DNA from: Flavobacterium sp. LHD-80
Lineage (GTDB): Bacteria > Bacteroidota > Bacteroidia > Flavobacteriales > Flavobacteriaceae
Length of the DNA stretch: 64,000 bases
Reading direction: 5' to 3'
Assembly (NCBI RefSeq): GCF_030929605.1
Contig: NZ_JAVFVS010000009.1
Span: forward strand, 164,087-228,086
Shown here: piece by piece, positions 9,148-18,866 of the stretch
How the letters are laid out: the number at the start of each line of letters is the position of its first letter
Position numbering within the stretch: the stretch's first letter is position 1
Notes under the pieces: generated by a model
The model's database searches: none
The model's input: only the letters and a program-made list of their open reading frames with translations
What the model was told of the DNA's origin: nothing
Made by a program: the position numbers and the translations under genes

Positions 9148-12100
9148 TTATCTAATTAAAGTAACACTCATCAAACCAATCACCACATCATTGGCAACTG
9201 TTTTAAGTGTCAAACTTTTTAATGTTTTATTTTTATCCAAAGGCAAATCCAAAATTGTTCCTGCACCGCCGTCTACACCATAATTGGTAAATCCTTTTAT
9301 GATTGCAAATTCTTTAAAATCTCTTGAAATTTCTCCGGTTTTCAAATACACTCTTGGCGGTTTTGGAGCATCTGTTGTAAAAGCAAGGCCATCAACAAAA
9401 TAATCCTGTTCAATTGGCCACCAATTTTCTGGGTTTTTTAAAGCTAATATTTCAGAAGTTCCATCGCTGTAATTTACTTTAATTTCTCCGTTTGTGATTC
9501 GGCTTTGCATTGGGTTTGTCGATCCGGCCAGCATAAAATAAGCATGCGAAGCTTTTCCGTCAAGCGGAATATTCACGCTTTTTGGATAATTATCCCACAT
9601 CGACGTAAAGATGATATTCTTCTGATTTTCTTCCGAAGGCGTTTTAAACGGAATTCCATTTGGTGTTTTAATTTCTCCACTTTGGTTGGCTTTTTCGCGT
9701 AAACCTTTATCATCAATTTTTACTGAAATATTAGGATAACACCAATTTCCAATTCCTTGTTTTGGAAGTTGTAAAGTGACCGTCTGCGGTCTTGGAGATA
9801 AATATTCATTCGTAAAAATATCTGTAACTTTTGCATTGAAATAATTAGAAAGCGAAATGGTTTCTGCCCGTTGCGATTTATCCAAAGGAAGATCCCAATT
9901 CGTAACTTTTTCAGTTTCTTTCTTGCTTTTTAAAGTAAATTCAATCGGTTTCCACCAAGAAAAATCACCTTGTTTTAATTGAATAAAAAAGGTTTTGTTT
10001 CCCTCGCCGTTTACTGTAGATTGAAAATCCTTCTCCGACTTTATAATTTTACCCAAAACCGATTGTGGATCATACACTGAAACGATTTCACCTTTCCAAA
10101 TCAACATATTTAAAGCGTCGCCAGAAGTGTATGATGGTTTATGAGACATAGTTGCAAAAGTCACTGCTTTCCAATTTATAACAATATCATAAACAGAATT
10201 ATAGGGCGCATCAATGCTAATTTTTGGATTTCCCATACTTTCAGGTATTGGTTTCCATGATGCTTTTTTTCCGTTTATAGTAATATTTTCGATTCCTTCA
10301 TAATAGGCATTCAGAATCAATTTCAAATTCATTTTTGAAGCAAAACGATTTTCAATATGATAACTATCTTTTCTATTATCTCTATTATAAGAAAACGAAA
10401 CATCTGGAACTTCTAAAGACGCTTCTTCCCATTCTTTAGGAAAACCAGGCTGAATGGTCAAAACTTCTGCAACAGCATCAGGCTTAATCCCGAAAAGTCC
10501 TTCGACCAAAGTTCTAGATGCCATTCCTATTGGATCTGCAAAATCACGATACAATTCGCCACGCATTTTATCTTGATACAAAAGCTGTTCAAAACCACCC
10601 GGCGAAGCGCCCAAATACATACTTTCGATCAAAACACTTTCCCACATTTTAAATGCTTTTTCCGATTGTCCGCCTTGCCAAAAAGCCAACGAAGTATGTA
10701 ATTGTTCGGCCAAAGCCACATTATTTATGGACCAAGTATACGGTTGCCAATTTGTTGTACTGATTACATAAAGATCTTTTTTATCCAATCCCTCAGCCGA
10801 AATTGGAATATGCGGTATCTCATTATTTACATAATTCAGCATTTGATAACTCTCAAAAGGATTTGACAATTCTGAATCTATCGTATGATAAATGCTCCAA
10901 ACTCCTGGAGAATCATGCAACAATCGGTTTCCTAAAGCATCTTTATATTCGGCAAAAATTCCTTTTTTAGAAATCCAAAGTTGGTCATTTGAAGCTTTTA
11001 AAATTTTCTCCGCTTCCTTTTCGTAAGGCCTTGGATCTTTCTGAATTTTTCTTGCCAATTCAGCAACCGTTTTATTCGCATAATAATTATAGGCAGAAGA
11101 ATGAATTACGGCGCCACCGCTATATTGCAAAGCGTCGCTCGCCCAAATTGTGGCGTAAGCATCATAAAGTCCGTCGTTATCTGGATCAAAATTTCTTTTT
11201 TCCCAATTTAAATGTCTTTCAATTGTAGGCCACATTTCCTTTAAAAAAGCAATATCTCCAGTCCATTTAAAATGACGAAGCATTTGATCAATAAAAACCA
11301 AATTCATATCATAATGATGTGCTACCGTATTTTTATTTGGATTTCGGGAAATGTATCCACTGCTAAACATTGAGGTTCCAATTTCTTCTTTTTGACGCGC
11401 GAGATTTCTTTCTTCATCAAAAACAATTGGACCATTATCCGGTGAAATCACTTGCGAATTGCTGTAACTTGTAAAATGCGTTTTTGCTCTGTCGTGCCAT
11501 CCTAACGGATCTGCTGTATAAGCGCCACGCCATGCATTCAGGTACATTCTCCACGCAATTGCACCGTGAAGATATGCTGGGTTTTCCCAAATTCCGTCAG
11601 AAGCAATTGAAAGTGCGAAACCTAAATTATTGATATAAGGATCTGGGGTTTTTACTTTAACTCTGTTCGCCAAAATCTGTGTTTGTTGAACTGATTTTTC
11701 ATAAAGCTGAGCGATTTCTTTTTGCGAAACAGCCGTTTTTATTTCTTCTGTAGAAAAATACCAATAAATAGCTTTTTCAGAAATACTGTTTGTTTTACCT
11801 GAAATAACCGGCAAATTTTCTGCATTTGAATTATACAACTCTGAAGGCGAATTTTGATTTTTTGCGTTTGCCAAAAGCACTTTCGATTCTGGAAAAAATC
11901 CAGTTAGAGTTTTATTATTTCCCGTTTTCTGTTTATTGCTTTCCGAACCATATTCCAACAAAAAAGACTGTTTTTGCAAAGTGTATTTATTACCAAGACA
12001 ATAATCAGGTTGCAAATAAAACACCGATTCCGGATCAGCGCCAATATCGCCATCACGACTGAATTTTTTTCCCGTTGCACCTCCAAAAGCCCAAATAATA

Positions 12101-12552
12101 TTGCTGTTTTTAGAAACTCCATTTCCGTAAGCTTTTACAATAAAACCTTCTTTTTCTTTTAAAGCGACAACATCAACAAATAATTTTCCGTTTCCTAAAA
12201 TAGCATCTTCAATTGTATAATGCATTGTGCCTAAAACGTAACGTGTATCAATTTTAGAAGCCTCAGTAATCCATTTGCTGTCTTTTCCGCTTGAAATTCC
12301 CAGTTTGAAGTTTCCTCCCATTCCCGGCATGTACATGGCAAATTCAGGCAAATCGCCCGTTTCGACTCTAAATCCGGTGTTGGAACCGTATAAAGCACGA
12401 TTGAATTTTCGGGTTCCATTTTTTAAGACAAAACTGTTTTCTTCTGGCGAATAATGAAGTTTGCGTACTTCTTTATTTTGTCCAAAACTTAAAATTGGAA
12501 ATAAAAAAAGCAAACTTAAAAACCTTGTAAAAGAATATTTTTTTGTTTTCAT
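9148..12552 (-). CDS. DUF4450-like large secreted protein with (alpha/alpha)6 glycosidase-like domain
   Basis: This 1134-residue protein has a clear signal peptide (MKTKKYSFTRFLSLLFLFPI..FGQ). Its N-terminal part (RKFNRALYGSNTGFRVETGDLPEFAMYMPGMGG, written here in part) resembles the DUF4450 family of Bacteroidota. From about residue 300 to 720 there is a helical-barrel glycosidase-like domain (GAIAWRMYLNAWRGAYTADP; PDNDGLYDAYATIWASDAL; SPGGFEQLLYQDKMRGELYRD), then beta-rich C-terminal domains. I know no secure activity for it. The rhamnogalacturonan context and GH78-like barrel suggest a rhamnosidase- or uronidase-type hydrolase. It is first in its transcription unit, behind ACAGGA operator copy 2. 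Confidence 0.6.
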   Translation of the reverse strand: MKTKKYSFTRFLSLLFLFPILSFGQNKEVRKLHYSPEENSFVLKNGTRKFNRALYGSNTGFRVETGDLPEFAMYMPGMGGNFKLGISSGKDSKWITEASKIDTRYVLGTMHYTIEDAILGNGKLFVDVVALKEKEGFIVKAYGNGVSKNSNIIWAFGGATGKKFSRDGDIGADPESVFYLQPDYCLGNKYTLQKQSFLLEYGSESNKQKTGNNKTLTGFFPESKVLLANAKNQNSPSELYNSNAENLPVISGKTNSISEKAIYWYFSTEEIKTAVSQKEIAQLYEKSVQQTQILANRVKVKTPDPYINNLGFALSIASDGIWENPAYLHGAIAWRMYLNAWRGAYTADPLGWHDRAKTHFTSYSNSQVISPDNGPIVFDEERNLARQKEEIGTSMFSSGYISRNPNKNTVAHHYDMNLVFIDQMLRHFKWTGDIAFLKEMWPTIERHLNWEKRNFDPDNDGLYDAYATIWASDALQYSGGAVIHSSAYNYYANKTVAELARKIQKDPRPYEKEAEKILKASNDQLWISKKGIFAEYKDALGNRLLHDSPGVWSIYHTIDSELSNPFESYQMLNYVNNEIPHIPISAEGLDKKDLYVISTTNWQPYTWSINNVALAEQLHTSLAFWQGGQSEKAFKMWESVLIESMYLGASPGGFEQLLYQDKMRGELYRDFADPIGMASRTLVEGLFGIKPDAVAEVLTIQPGFPKEWEEASLEVPDVSFSYNRDNRKDSYHIENRFASKMNLKLILNAYYEGIENITINGKKASWKPIPESMGNPKISIDAPYNSVYDIVINWKAVTFATMSHKPSYTSGDALNMLIWKGEIVSVYDPQSVLGKIIKSEKDFQSTVNGEGNKTFFIQLKQGDFSWWKPIEFTLKSKKETEKVTNWDLPLDKSQRAETISLSNYFNAKVTDIFTNEYLSPRPQTVTLQLPKQGIGNWCYPNISVKIDDKGLREKANQSGEIKTPNGIPFKTPSEENQKNIIFTSMWDNYPKSVNIPLDGKASHAYFMLAGSTNPMQSRITNGEIKVNYSDGTSEILALKNPENWWPIEQDYFVDGLAFTTDAPKPPRVYLKTGEISRDFKEFAIIKGFTNYGVDGGAGTILDLPLDKNKTLKSLTLKTVANDVVIGLMSVTLIR

Positions 12553-12660
12553 AAAGCAGTAAAAATGGCAAAATCTAAATAAGAATTAAATAAAATTAAA
12601 ATCGCTTTTTTTTATCAATTCCATAATTATGATGCAATTTCTTTGTTTTTTTGTGGTATA

Positions 12661-12680
12661 CTATCCTGTACCTACCTGAT
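12661..12680 (-). promoter_or_regulatory. ACAGGA tandem operator, copy 2 (DUF4450-like gene)
   Basis: In gene direction it reads ATCAGGTAGG then TACAGGATAG. The proximal half is perfect and the distal half degenerate. It lies 109 bp upstream of the start at 12552, and the -7 box at the standard spacing is poor. Confidence 0.55.
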
Positions 12681-12730
12681 TTACTAAATATAAAAAGTAT
12701 ATTAATTTTTAGCATTTTTAAATTCTTTTT

Positions 12731-12777
12731 AACATCATAGTACAGGATACTATATCAAAAATGAACCGTTAGATTTG
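12731..12777 (+). promoter_or_regulatory. ACAGGA operator copy 3 and promoter of the CE12-GH2 unit
   Basis: The halves are AACATCATAG (12731-12740, weak) and TACAGGATAC (12741-12750, strong). Exactly 19 bp further is TAGATTTG (12770-12777), a perfect Bacteroidota -7 box. Transcription should begin near 12783, giving a leader of about 24 nt to the TTG start at 12807. Confidence 0.65.
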
Positions 12778-12806
12778 AAAATCAAATAAATTAAAATCTC
12801 AAAAAA

Positions 12807-14183
12807 TTGGTAAAAATCAGTACTTTCTTATCGATGGTTATTTGTTTGGCAATGCCGAATCAGTTCTTTGCTATGCATTCTAATTTGCCTATAAATAATG
12901 CTGTTTATTCTTCTTCAGAAAATAAAAAGGACAGCGAAAAAAACAATACAGAACCACAGGTTTTTGTTTTTGGAAATTCGGCAAAAAACAAAAAAAGCAC
13001 TTTAGTAAACAATGCATTAGTTTATACGGATGCAAAAGGTTTTGGATTTGATTTTAGTTCGGCTTCGAATGTAAAAATCAATTCAAATTCTTTTTCTATT
13101 ACAAAACCAACCTACTTTTCGACTGCAGTTCCTGAAGGAAATTATCAAGTTGAAGTTACTATAGGAAGTGCTGAAAAAGATTCGAAAGTGACCATAAAAG
13201 CAGAATCGAGACGCTTAATGTTAAATGAGTTTGCTGTAAAAAAAGGACAAAAAATAACGCAGACTTTTAATGTTAATGTCCGAAATATCAAAATTGACGA
13301 TCAGACCAATATCAGTTTAAAAGACCGTGAAAAAGAAATTTTAAACTGGGATCACAAACTGACGCTTGAATTTCTTGGTGAAGCATCTATCCAAAGTATT
13401 AAAATAACTCGAAAAGATAATTTGACTGTAGTTTATCTTGCTGGAGATTCTACCGTAACCGATCAAGATGTTGAACCTTGGGCGTCTTGGGGGCAATTCA
13501 TTACCAATTATTTTGATCAAAATATTGTAGTTGCAAATTATGCGTATTCGGGTTCATCTTTAAGTTCTTTTAAAGGAGCAAATCGTTTGAAAAAAATACT
13601 TTCTGAAATCAAAAAAGGAGATTATTTATTTGTGGAATTTGGCCATAATGACGAAAAAATAAAAGGTGAAGGCAATGGAGCTTTTGGATCTTATTCGACT
13701 TTATTGACTGAGTTTGTAAATTCGGCTAAGGAAAAAGGTGCGATTCCGGTTTTGGTGACACCAACACAGCGCCGATTTTTCAATGAAAATGGGACTTTAA
13801 AAGAAACACACGGTGAATTTCCTTCCGCGATGCGAGCAGTTGCTCAAAAAAATGATGTCGCTTTAATTGATGTTACAAAAATGACAACCGAATTATATGA
13901 AGCTTGGGGCGACGAACCTTCAAGAAAAGCTTTTGTACAATATCCTGCGAATACTTTTCCGGGACAGGAAAAAGCATTAGATGACAACACTCATTTTAAT
14001 GGATTCGGAGCCAACGAAATCGCACTTTGCGTTTTAAAAGGCATTCGTGAACTTGATCTTCCTTTAAAAAAACATATTAAAAAAGAAACACCAGATTATA
14101 ATCCGAAGAAACCAAATTTCATTTCAAGCTGGACTTTGCCAATGAGCGCCCGATTTGAAATTGTTAAACCAGATGGCAATTAA
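12807..14183 (+). CDS. Rhamnogalacturonan acetylesterase (CE12, SGNH hydrolase)
   Basis: The 458-residue protein has an N-terminal galactose-binding-like beta-domain (about 50-205) followed by a CE12 SGNH domain. The SGNH blocks are visible: AGDSTVTDQ with nucleophile Ser about 215, YSGSS, EFGHND, and the Asp-His pair in DDNTHFNGFGA (about 392-395). CE12 enzymes remove acetyl groups from galacturonate of rhamnogalacturonan-I. A TTG at 12807 is preferred as start because it supplies the positively charged, hydrophobic signal peptide (MVKISTFLSMVICLAMPNQF); the in-frame ATG at 12834 would truncate it. The gene is followed after 22 nt by the GH2 gene. Confidence 0.88.
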   Translation: MVKISTFLSMVICLAMPNQFFAMHSNLPINNAVYSSSENKKDSEKNNTEPQVFVFGNSAKNKKSTLVNNALVYTDAKGFGFDFSSASNVKINSNSFSITKPTYFSTAVPEGNYQVEVTIGSAEKDSKVTIKAESRRLMLNEFAVKKGQKITQTFNVNVRNIKIDDQTNISLKDREKEILNWDHKLTLEFLGEASIQSIKITRKDNLTVVYLAGDSTVTDQDVEPWASWGQFITNYFDQNIVVANYAYSGSSLSSFKGANRLKKILSEIKKGDYLFVEFGHNDEKIKGEGNGAFGSYSTLLTEFVNSAKEKGAIPVLVTPTQRRFFNENGTLKETHGEFPSAMRAVAQKNDVALIDVTKMTTELYEAWGDEPSRKAFVQYPANTFPGQEKALDDNTHFNGFGANEIALCVLKGIRELDLPLKKHIKKETPDYNPKKPNFISSWTLPMSARFEIVKPDGN

Positions 14184-14205
14184 CCATCAAAGAATTCACT
14201 TTACT

Positions 14206-17076
14206 ATGCTACTAAAAAACACTATCCAAAATCTCTCTATTCTTGCATTTTCGCTTTTTCTGACCCAAAACAGCCATGCACAACAAACCGATAAAGTTTA
14301 TCTTTCAGGAAAAGATTTTGAACATCCTGTACAATGGGATTTTTATTGTACTGATGGAAACAACAGTAAAACTTGGTCAAAAATAAATGTCCCGTCACAA
14401 TGGGAATTAGAAGGTTTTGGCGAATATACTTATGGACGCTGGTACAAAGAATTGAACCAAAAAGAGCCAAGCAAAGAAGAAGGTTTATACAAATATGAGT
14501 TTGAAGTTCCGGCAGATTATAAAGGCAAAGATGTTTTAATCGCTTTTGGCGGTGCAATGACGGATACTGAAGTAAAAGTAAACGGAAAACTTGCTGGAGC
14601 GATCCATCAAGGTGGTTTTTATGAGTTTAAATATGATATTTCATCTCTTTTAAAATACGGCGGAAAAAACACTTTAGAAGTTCATGTTTGGAAACATTCG
14701 GCAAATAAATCAGTTAATGCCGCTGAAAGAAGAGCGGATTGGTGGCTGTTTGGCGGAATCTATCGTCCGGTTTGGTTAGAAGTTTCACCAAAAACTCATA
14801 TTGAAAATATTGCTGTAAACCCAAAAATGGATGGTTCAATTACAGTTGATTTGGATTTGAAAAATGTTTCTAAAAACGCGACTTTAGAAGCGACTTTAAA
14901 AGGTTTGAACGGAGAAAATTTCCAGACTTTTACTTTTCCGCTTAAAGCGAAATCTACCAAAGAAACTATTGCCGCACAGTGGAAAAACATAAAACCTTGG
15001 AATCCTGAAAATCCAAATTTATATGACTTGCAATTGGTTTTAAAACAAAACGGAACTGCAGTTCATCAATATGACAAGCGAATTGGTTTCAGAACTTTAG
15101 AGTTTAAAAAACAAGATGGAATTTACCTTAATGGAACTAAAATTATCATGAAAGGAATTAACCGTCACTCGTTTTGGCCAGAAGGCGGAAGAAGTACCAG
15201 CAAACGTATTAGCGAGCTGGACGGAAAGTTAATTAAAGATATGAATATGAATGCCGTTCGTGGGCATTATCCTCCAGATACGCACTTTTTAGAAGTTTGT
15301 GATTCGCTTGGTCTTTTTGTTTTGAACGAATTGGCAGGCTGGCAAAACTCTTACGATACTGAAACTGGGAAAAAATTAGCAACTGAAATGATCACTCGTG
15401 ATGTCAATCATGCCTCTGTGATTATTTGGGATAACGGAAATGAAGGTGGATGGAATTATGATACGGATAAAGTCTTCGCAGATCTAGATCCGCAAAAAAG
15501 AATTGTAATTCATCCTTGGGCCGATTTTAATGGCTGGGACACGCACCACTACCCGACTTACTTAACAGGAATGCATCGTTTTAACGCAGGAGAAAATGTA
15601 TTTTTCCCAACCGAATTTATGCACGGAACCTATGATAACGGTCACGGAGCTGCGCTGGAAGATTTCTGGAATCGCTATAAAGAAAGTCCGCTTTTTGCAG
15701 GAGGATTTATGTGGGCGATGTTGGACGAAGCTGTTTTTCGCTCTGATTGGAAAGGTGATGCAAAATTTGATTCAAAAGGTTCTTTAGCTGCTGACGGGAT
15801 TTTAGGTCCGCATCGTGAAAGAGAAGGAAGTTATTATACAGTAAAAGAAGTTTGGGCGCCAATTCAATTTCAGCCAAAACAAGTTACAGAAGGTTTTGAC
15901 GGTTCATTCTTAATCAAAAACGACTATCTTTTCAGTAATTTGAATACCTGCAAAATGGAATTCAAAGTGTTACAATCGGATAAAAATGTGCTTTACACCA
16001 CTGGAACTGCAAAAGAAATAAGCGGAGGAAAAATCGAAATTCCGAGTATTGATCCTGGTGAAACACGCAAAATTCAGTTTGCTGTTCCGAATAATTTTGC
16101 TAAAGGTGATGTTTTATCGATTTCAGCTTATGATCAGTTTGGAAAAGAAATTTATACGTGGACTTGGCCTATTCACAAAGCTTTATTTTATGCCAATAAA
16201 TTTTTAGCGGTTCAAAACACAAAAGCGAAAGCATCGGCTTTGAAAACAGGAACTGAAGTTACTTTAAAAGGTGGCGATGTTACGGTTGTTTTAAGTTCTG
16301 AAAATGGAGAAATTACATCGGTTAAAAATGCATCGGCAACAATTCCGTTAACAAATGGTCCGCGACCAATTGGAATGAAAGCGAAATTGAAAGATATTCA
16401 GGTTTCTCAGGAAGGCGATAAAGCCGTTTGTACAGTTTCATACGTTGGCGGTATTTCTTCTATTAAATGGACTATGGAACCAGACGGAAGATTTAAAATG
16501 GAAATGGTTGTTCTTAAAAACGAAAAAGCACCAAGCGGTTTTGATGGTTTTGATGGTGCTTTCTTTGAAGATAAAATCAACTCGTTCGGAATTACTTTCA
16601 GTTTTTCTGAAAAAGATGTTACCGGAATTAAATGGTTTGGAAGAGGTCCTTACCACGTTTGGAAAAACAGAATTAAAGGAACAACTTACGGAATTTGGGA
16701 AAAAGACTACAACAATACGATTACGGGCGAAAGCTTCGAAAATCTAGTTTATCCAGAATTTAAAGGTTATCACGCTAATTTATTGGGAGCAAACTTAAAA
16801 GCAGGCGCTTCATCGTTTAAAGTTTTCAGTGAATCTGATAATTTATTCTTGAGATTATTTACGCCTGATTTGCCTAAAAATGGTTTTCCAGGAAGCAATC
16901 CGCAACCGGCATTTCCAGAAGGCGATATCTCATTTATGTATGAAATTCCGGCAATGAGAGATTTCAAACCTTTGGAACAACAAGGACCACAAAGTCAACC
17001 AACAAACATCAGAATTAAAAGCGGTGACGACGGAATTAAGATGAATTTGTGGTTTGATTTTAGAGATAAGATTTAA
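14206..17076 (+). CDS. Beta-galactosidase, GH2 family
   Basis: The ATG at 14206 is chosen over 14155 because it begins a normal signal peptide (MLLKNTIQNLSILAFSLFLT..HAQ) and avoids overlap with the upstream gene. GH2 domains run in order: sugar-binding jelly roll (ADWWLFGGIYRPVWLEV), immunoglobulin-like domain, TIM barrel (KGINRHSFWPEGG) and C-terminal beta-galactosidase small-chain-like domain (WFGRGPYHVWKNR). The acid/base is Glu about 413 in WDNGNEGG and the likely nucleophile Glu about 470 in FPTEFMHG. It probably removes beta-galactose from the galactan or arabinogalactan side chains of rhamnogalacturonan-I in the periplasm. Confidence 0.92.
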   Translation: MLLKNTIQNLSILAFSLFLTQNSHAQQTDKVYLSGKDFEHPVQWDFYCTDGNNSKTWSKINVPSQWELEGFGEYTYGRWYKELNQKEPSKEEGLYKYEFEVPADYKGKDVLIAFGGAMTDTEVKVNGKLAGAIHQGGFYEFKYDISSLLKYGGKNTLEVHVWKHSANKSVNAAERRADWWLFGGIYRPVWLEVSPKTHIENIAVNPKMDGSITVDLDLKNVSKNATLEATLKGLNGENFQTFTFPLKAKSTKETIAAQWKNIKPWNPENPNLYDLQLVLKQNGTAVHQYDKRIGFRTLEFKKQDGIYLNGTKIIMKGINRHSFWPEGGRSTSKRISELDGKLIKDMNMNAVRGHYPPDTHFLEVCDSLGLFVLNELAGWQNSYDTETGKKLATEMITRDVNHASVIIWDNGNEGGWNYDTDKVFADLDPQKRIVIHPWADFNGWDTHHYPTYLTGMHRFNAGENVFFPTEFMHGTYDNGHGAALEDFWNRYKESPLFAGGFMWAMLDEAVFRSDWKGDAKFDSKGSLAADGILGPHREREGSYYTVKEVWAPIQFQPKQVTEGFDGSFLIKNDYLFSNLNTCKMEFKVLQSDKNVLYTTGTAKEISGGKIEIPSIDPGETRKIQFAVPNNFAKGDVLSISAYDQFGKEIYTWTWPIHKALFYANKFLAVQNTKAKASALKTGTEVTLKGGDVTVVLSSENGEITSVKNASATIPLTNGPRPIGMKAKLKDIQVSQEGDKAVCTVSYVGGISSIKWTMEPDGRFKMEMVVLKNEKAPSGFDGFDGAFFEDKINSFGITFSFSEKDVTGIKWFGRGPYHVWKNRIKGTTYGIWEKDYNNTITGESFENLVYPEFKGYHANLLGANLKAGASSFKVFSESDNLFLRLFTPDLPKNGFPGSNPQPAFPEGDISFMYEIPAMRDFKPLEQQGPQSQPTNIRIKSGDDGIKMNLWFDFRDKI

Positions 17077-17101
17077 GTTTCAGGTTTAATTACTTTATCA
17101 T

Positions 17102-17209
17102 TTTAACCGCAAAGCACGCTAAGATTTTCATCTCTTTGCGCTGAGAAATCGCAAAGTTCGCAAAGATTAGCGTGCCTTGCGTAAACCCTTGCGAACTTTG
17201 CGGTTAAAT
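17102..17209. repeat. CGCAAAG inverted-repeat element
   Basis: TTTAACCGCAAAGCACGCTA (17102-17121) matches two separated complements, TTAGCGTGCC (17167-17176) and CTTTGCGGTTAAA (17197-17209). TCGCAAAGTTCGCAAAG (17149-17165) pairs with CCTTGCGAACTTTGCGG (17187-17203). It is the same family as 8981-9127 with rearranged arms. Confidence 0.7.
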
Positions 17210-17232
17210 ACACATTTTATATTTCACTAATT

Positions 17233-18741
17233 ATGAAATCAATCAAAATACTTTCTGCCCTAATTTTAGCAGTATTATTTTTCAATTTTACATCCACCAA
17301 AAACAATAAACCAACTGTTTATATGGTTGGCGATTCAACCGTGAAAAACGGCAAAGGCGATGGCGCAGGCGGACTTTGGGGCTGGGGAGATTACATTGGG
17401 CAGTTTTTAGATACAACAAAAGTCAATATCGAAAATCATGCTTTAGGTGGCACCAGCAGTCGAACTTTTCAGGACAAAGGTTTATGGATTGAAGTTTTGA
17501 ATAAACTTAAAAAGGGCGATTATGTACTAATCCAATTTGGACATAATGACGATGGACCAATTAATGATACTATTCGCGCACGCGGTACTTTCAAAGGAAT
17601 TGGGAATGAATCACAGGAAATTGACAATTTGATTACCAAAAAACACGAAACCGTTCATAGTTACGGCTGGTATATTCAGAAAGTAGTTCGAGAAGCCAAA
17701 TCAAAAGGCGCTATTCCAATTATTTGTTCGCCAATTCCGAGAAACGACTGGAAAGAAGGAAAAGTGCCGAGAAACAATAAATCATATGGTTTATGGGCCA
17801 AACAAATTGCCGAAAAGGAAAAAGTTACTTTCATCAATTTGAATGAAAAAATGGCCGTGGAAATGGAAAAATTCGGCGAAGCAAAAGTAACCGGAACTTA
17901 TTTCTACAAAAAAGATCATACACATACTTCTGCACAAGGTGCTGTTCTTTCGGCTTCGGTTATTATCAATGAATTAAAAGCGAGCAAAAACTCTTTAAAA
18001 AATTACATTTTAGCCAATCCAAAAATTGTGCTTCCGCCAAAGAAAAAACTTTTTTTAATTGGCGATTCAACAATGGCCAATAACAACAATAATCCTGACG
18101 CTGTTGGCTGGGGAGTTCAATTCCCACAATATTGCGACACTACAAGAATTGAAGTAATCAATAAAGCGAGAGGTGGCAGAAGCACCAGAACTTTTGTCTA
18201 TGAAGGTCTTTGGGACGAAGTAAAAAACCAATTACAGCCTGGAAATTTCGTTATTATTCAGTTTGGACATAACGATGCGGGCGATATTGATAAAGAGAAA
18301 TTCAGAGGTTCATTAAAAGGAAATGGAGATGAAACGCAAGAAGTAACGCGTCCAGACGGTTCAAAAGAAATTGTACATACTTTTGGGTGGTATATGGAGA
18401 AATTCATTCGAGAAGCCAAAGAAAAGGGCGCAATTCCGATTGTTATAAGCTTAACGCCAAGAAACGAATGGCCAAATGACAAAGCCGAACGTAGAACGGA
18501 TAGTTATGTAATTTGGTCTAAAATTGCTGCCGAAAAAGAAAAAGTTCCTTTTATCGATTTAAATGATATTGTGGCGACAAAATATGAGGCTTTAGGAAAA
18601 GAAAAAGTAAAAGCCTTTTTTCCAAAAGATCATACGCACACGGGCTTAGAAGGTGCAACTTTAAATGCGTTGACTGTTGCTGAAAGTCTTAAGAAGATAA
18701 AAGACTGTAATTTGAAAGATTATATTGAGATACCTAAATAA
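17233..18741 (+). CDS. Tandem double-domain rhamnogalacturonan acetylesterase (CE12-CE12)
   Basis: The 502-residue exported protein carries two complete SGNH/CE12 domains in one chain. Domain 1 (about 27-255) has VGDST with Ser35, GGTSSRTF, QFGHND and KKDHTHTS. Domain 2 (about 273-498) has IGDST with Ser279, GGRSTRTF, QFGHND and PKDHTHTG. Both keep every catalytic residue, so both are probably active deacetylases. Single-domain CE12 proteins are about 250 residues, so this is an internal duplication and fusion. It follows the CE12 and GH2 genes after a repeat element and ends before a bidirectional terminator. Confidence 0.9.
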   Translation: MKSIKILSALILAVLFFNFTSTKNNKPTVYMVGDSTVKNGKGDGAGGLWGWGDYIGQFLDTTKVNIENHALGGTSSRTFQDKGLWIEVLNKLKKGDYVLIQFGHNDDGPINDTIRARGTFKGIGNESQEIDNLITKKHETVHSYGWYIQKVVREAKSKGAIPIICSPIPRNDWKEGKVPRNNKSYGLWAKQIAEKEKVTFINLNEKMAVEMEKFGEAKVTGTYFYKKDHTHTSAQGAVLSASVIINELKASKNSLKNYILANPKIVLPPKKKLFLIGDSTMANNNNNPDAVGWGVQFPQYCDTTRIEVINKARGGRSTRTFVYEGLWDEVKNQLQPGNFVIIQFGHNDAGDIDKEKFRGSLKGNGDETQEVTRPDGSKEIVHTFGWYMEKFIREAKEKGAIPIVISLTPRNEWPNDKAERRTDSYVIWSKIAAEKEKVPFIDLNDIVATKYEALGKEKVKAFFPKDHTHTGLEGATLNALTVAESLKKIKDCNLKDYIEIPK

Positions 18742-18774
18742 TTGTGAATTGTTAATGTTGAATTGTAAATTTCG

Positions 18775-18804
18775 CTTTTGACTTTTGACTTTCGACTTTT
18801 GACT
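18775..18804. repeat. Short tandem repeat CTTTTGA
   Basis: Four imperfect copies of a CTTTTGA/CTTTCGA unit lie just before the terminator. They are simple intergenic repeats of the kind also seen at 21919-21960 and 24738-24788. Confidence 0.6.
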
Positions 18805-18810
18805 AAAATA

Positions 18811-18845
18811 AAAAACCTCGCTTACATTACATAAGCGAGGTTTTT
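18811..18845. terminator. Bidirectional terminator
   Basis: AAAAACCTCGCTTA (18811-18824) and TAAGCGAGGTTTTT (18832-18845) form a 14-bp stem with a 7-nt loop and A/T runs on both sides. It sits between the convergent double CE12 gene and the histone-like gene. Confidence 0.9.
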
Positions 18846-18866
18846 GTTTTTGAAATACGAAGTGTA

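Noticed and set aside
14155..14205. Upstream start of the GH2 gene
   Set aside because: It would overlap the CE12 gene and place 17 polar residues before a normal signal peptide at 14206.
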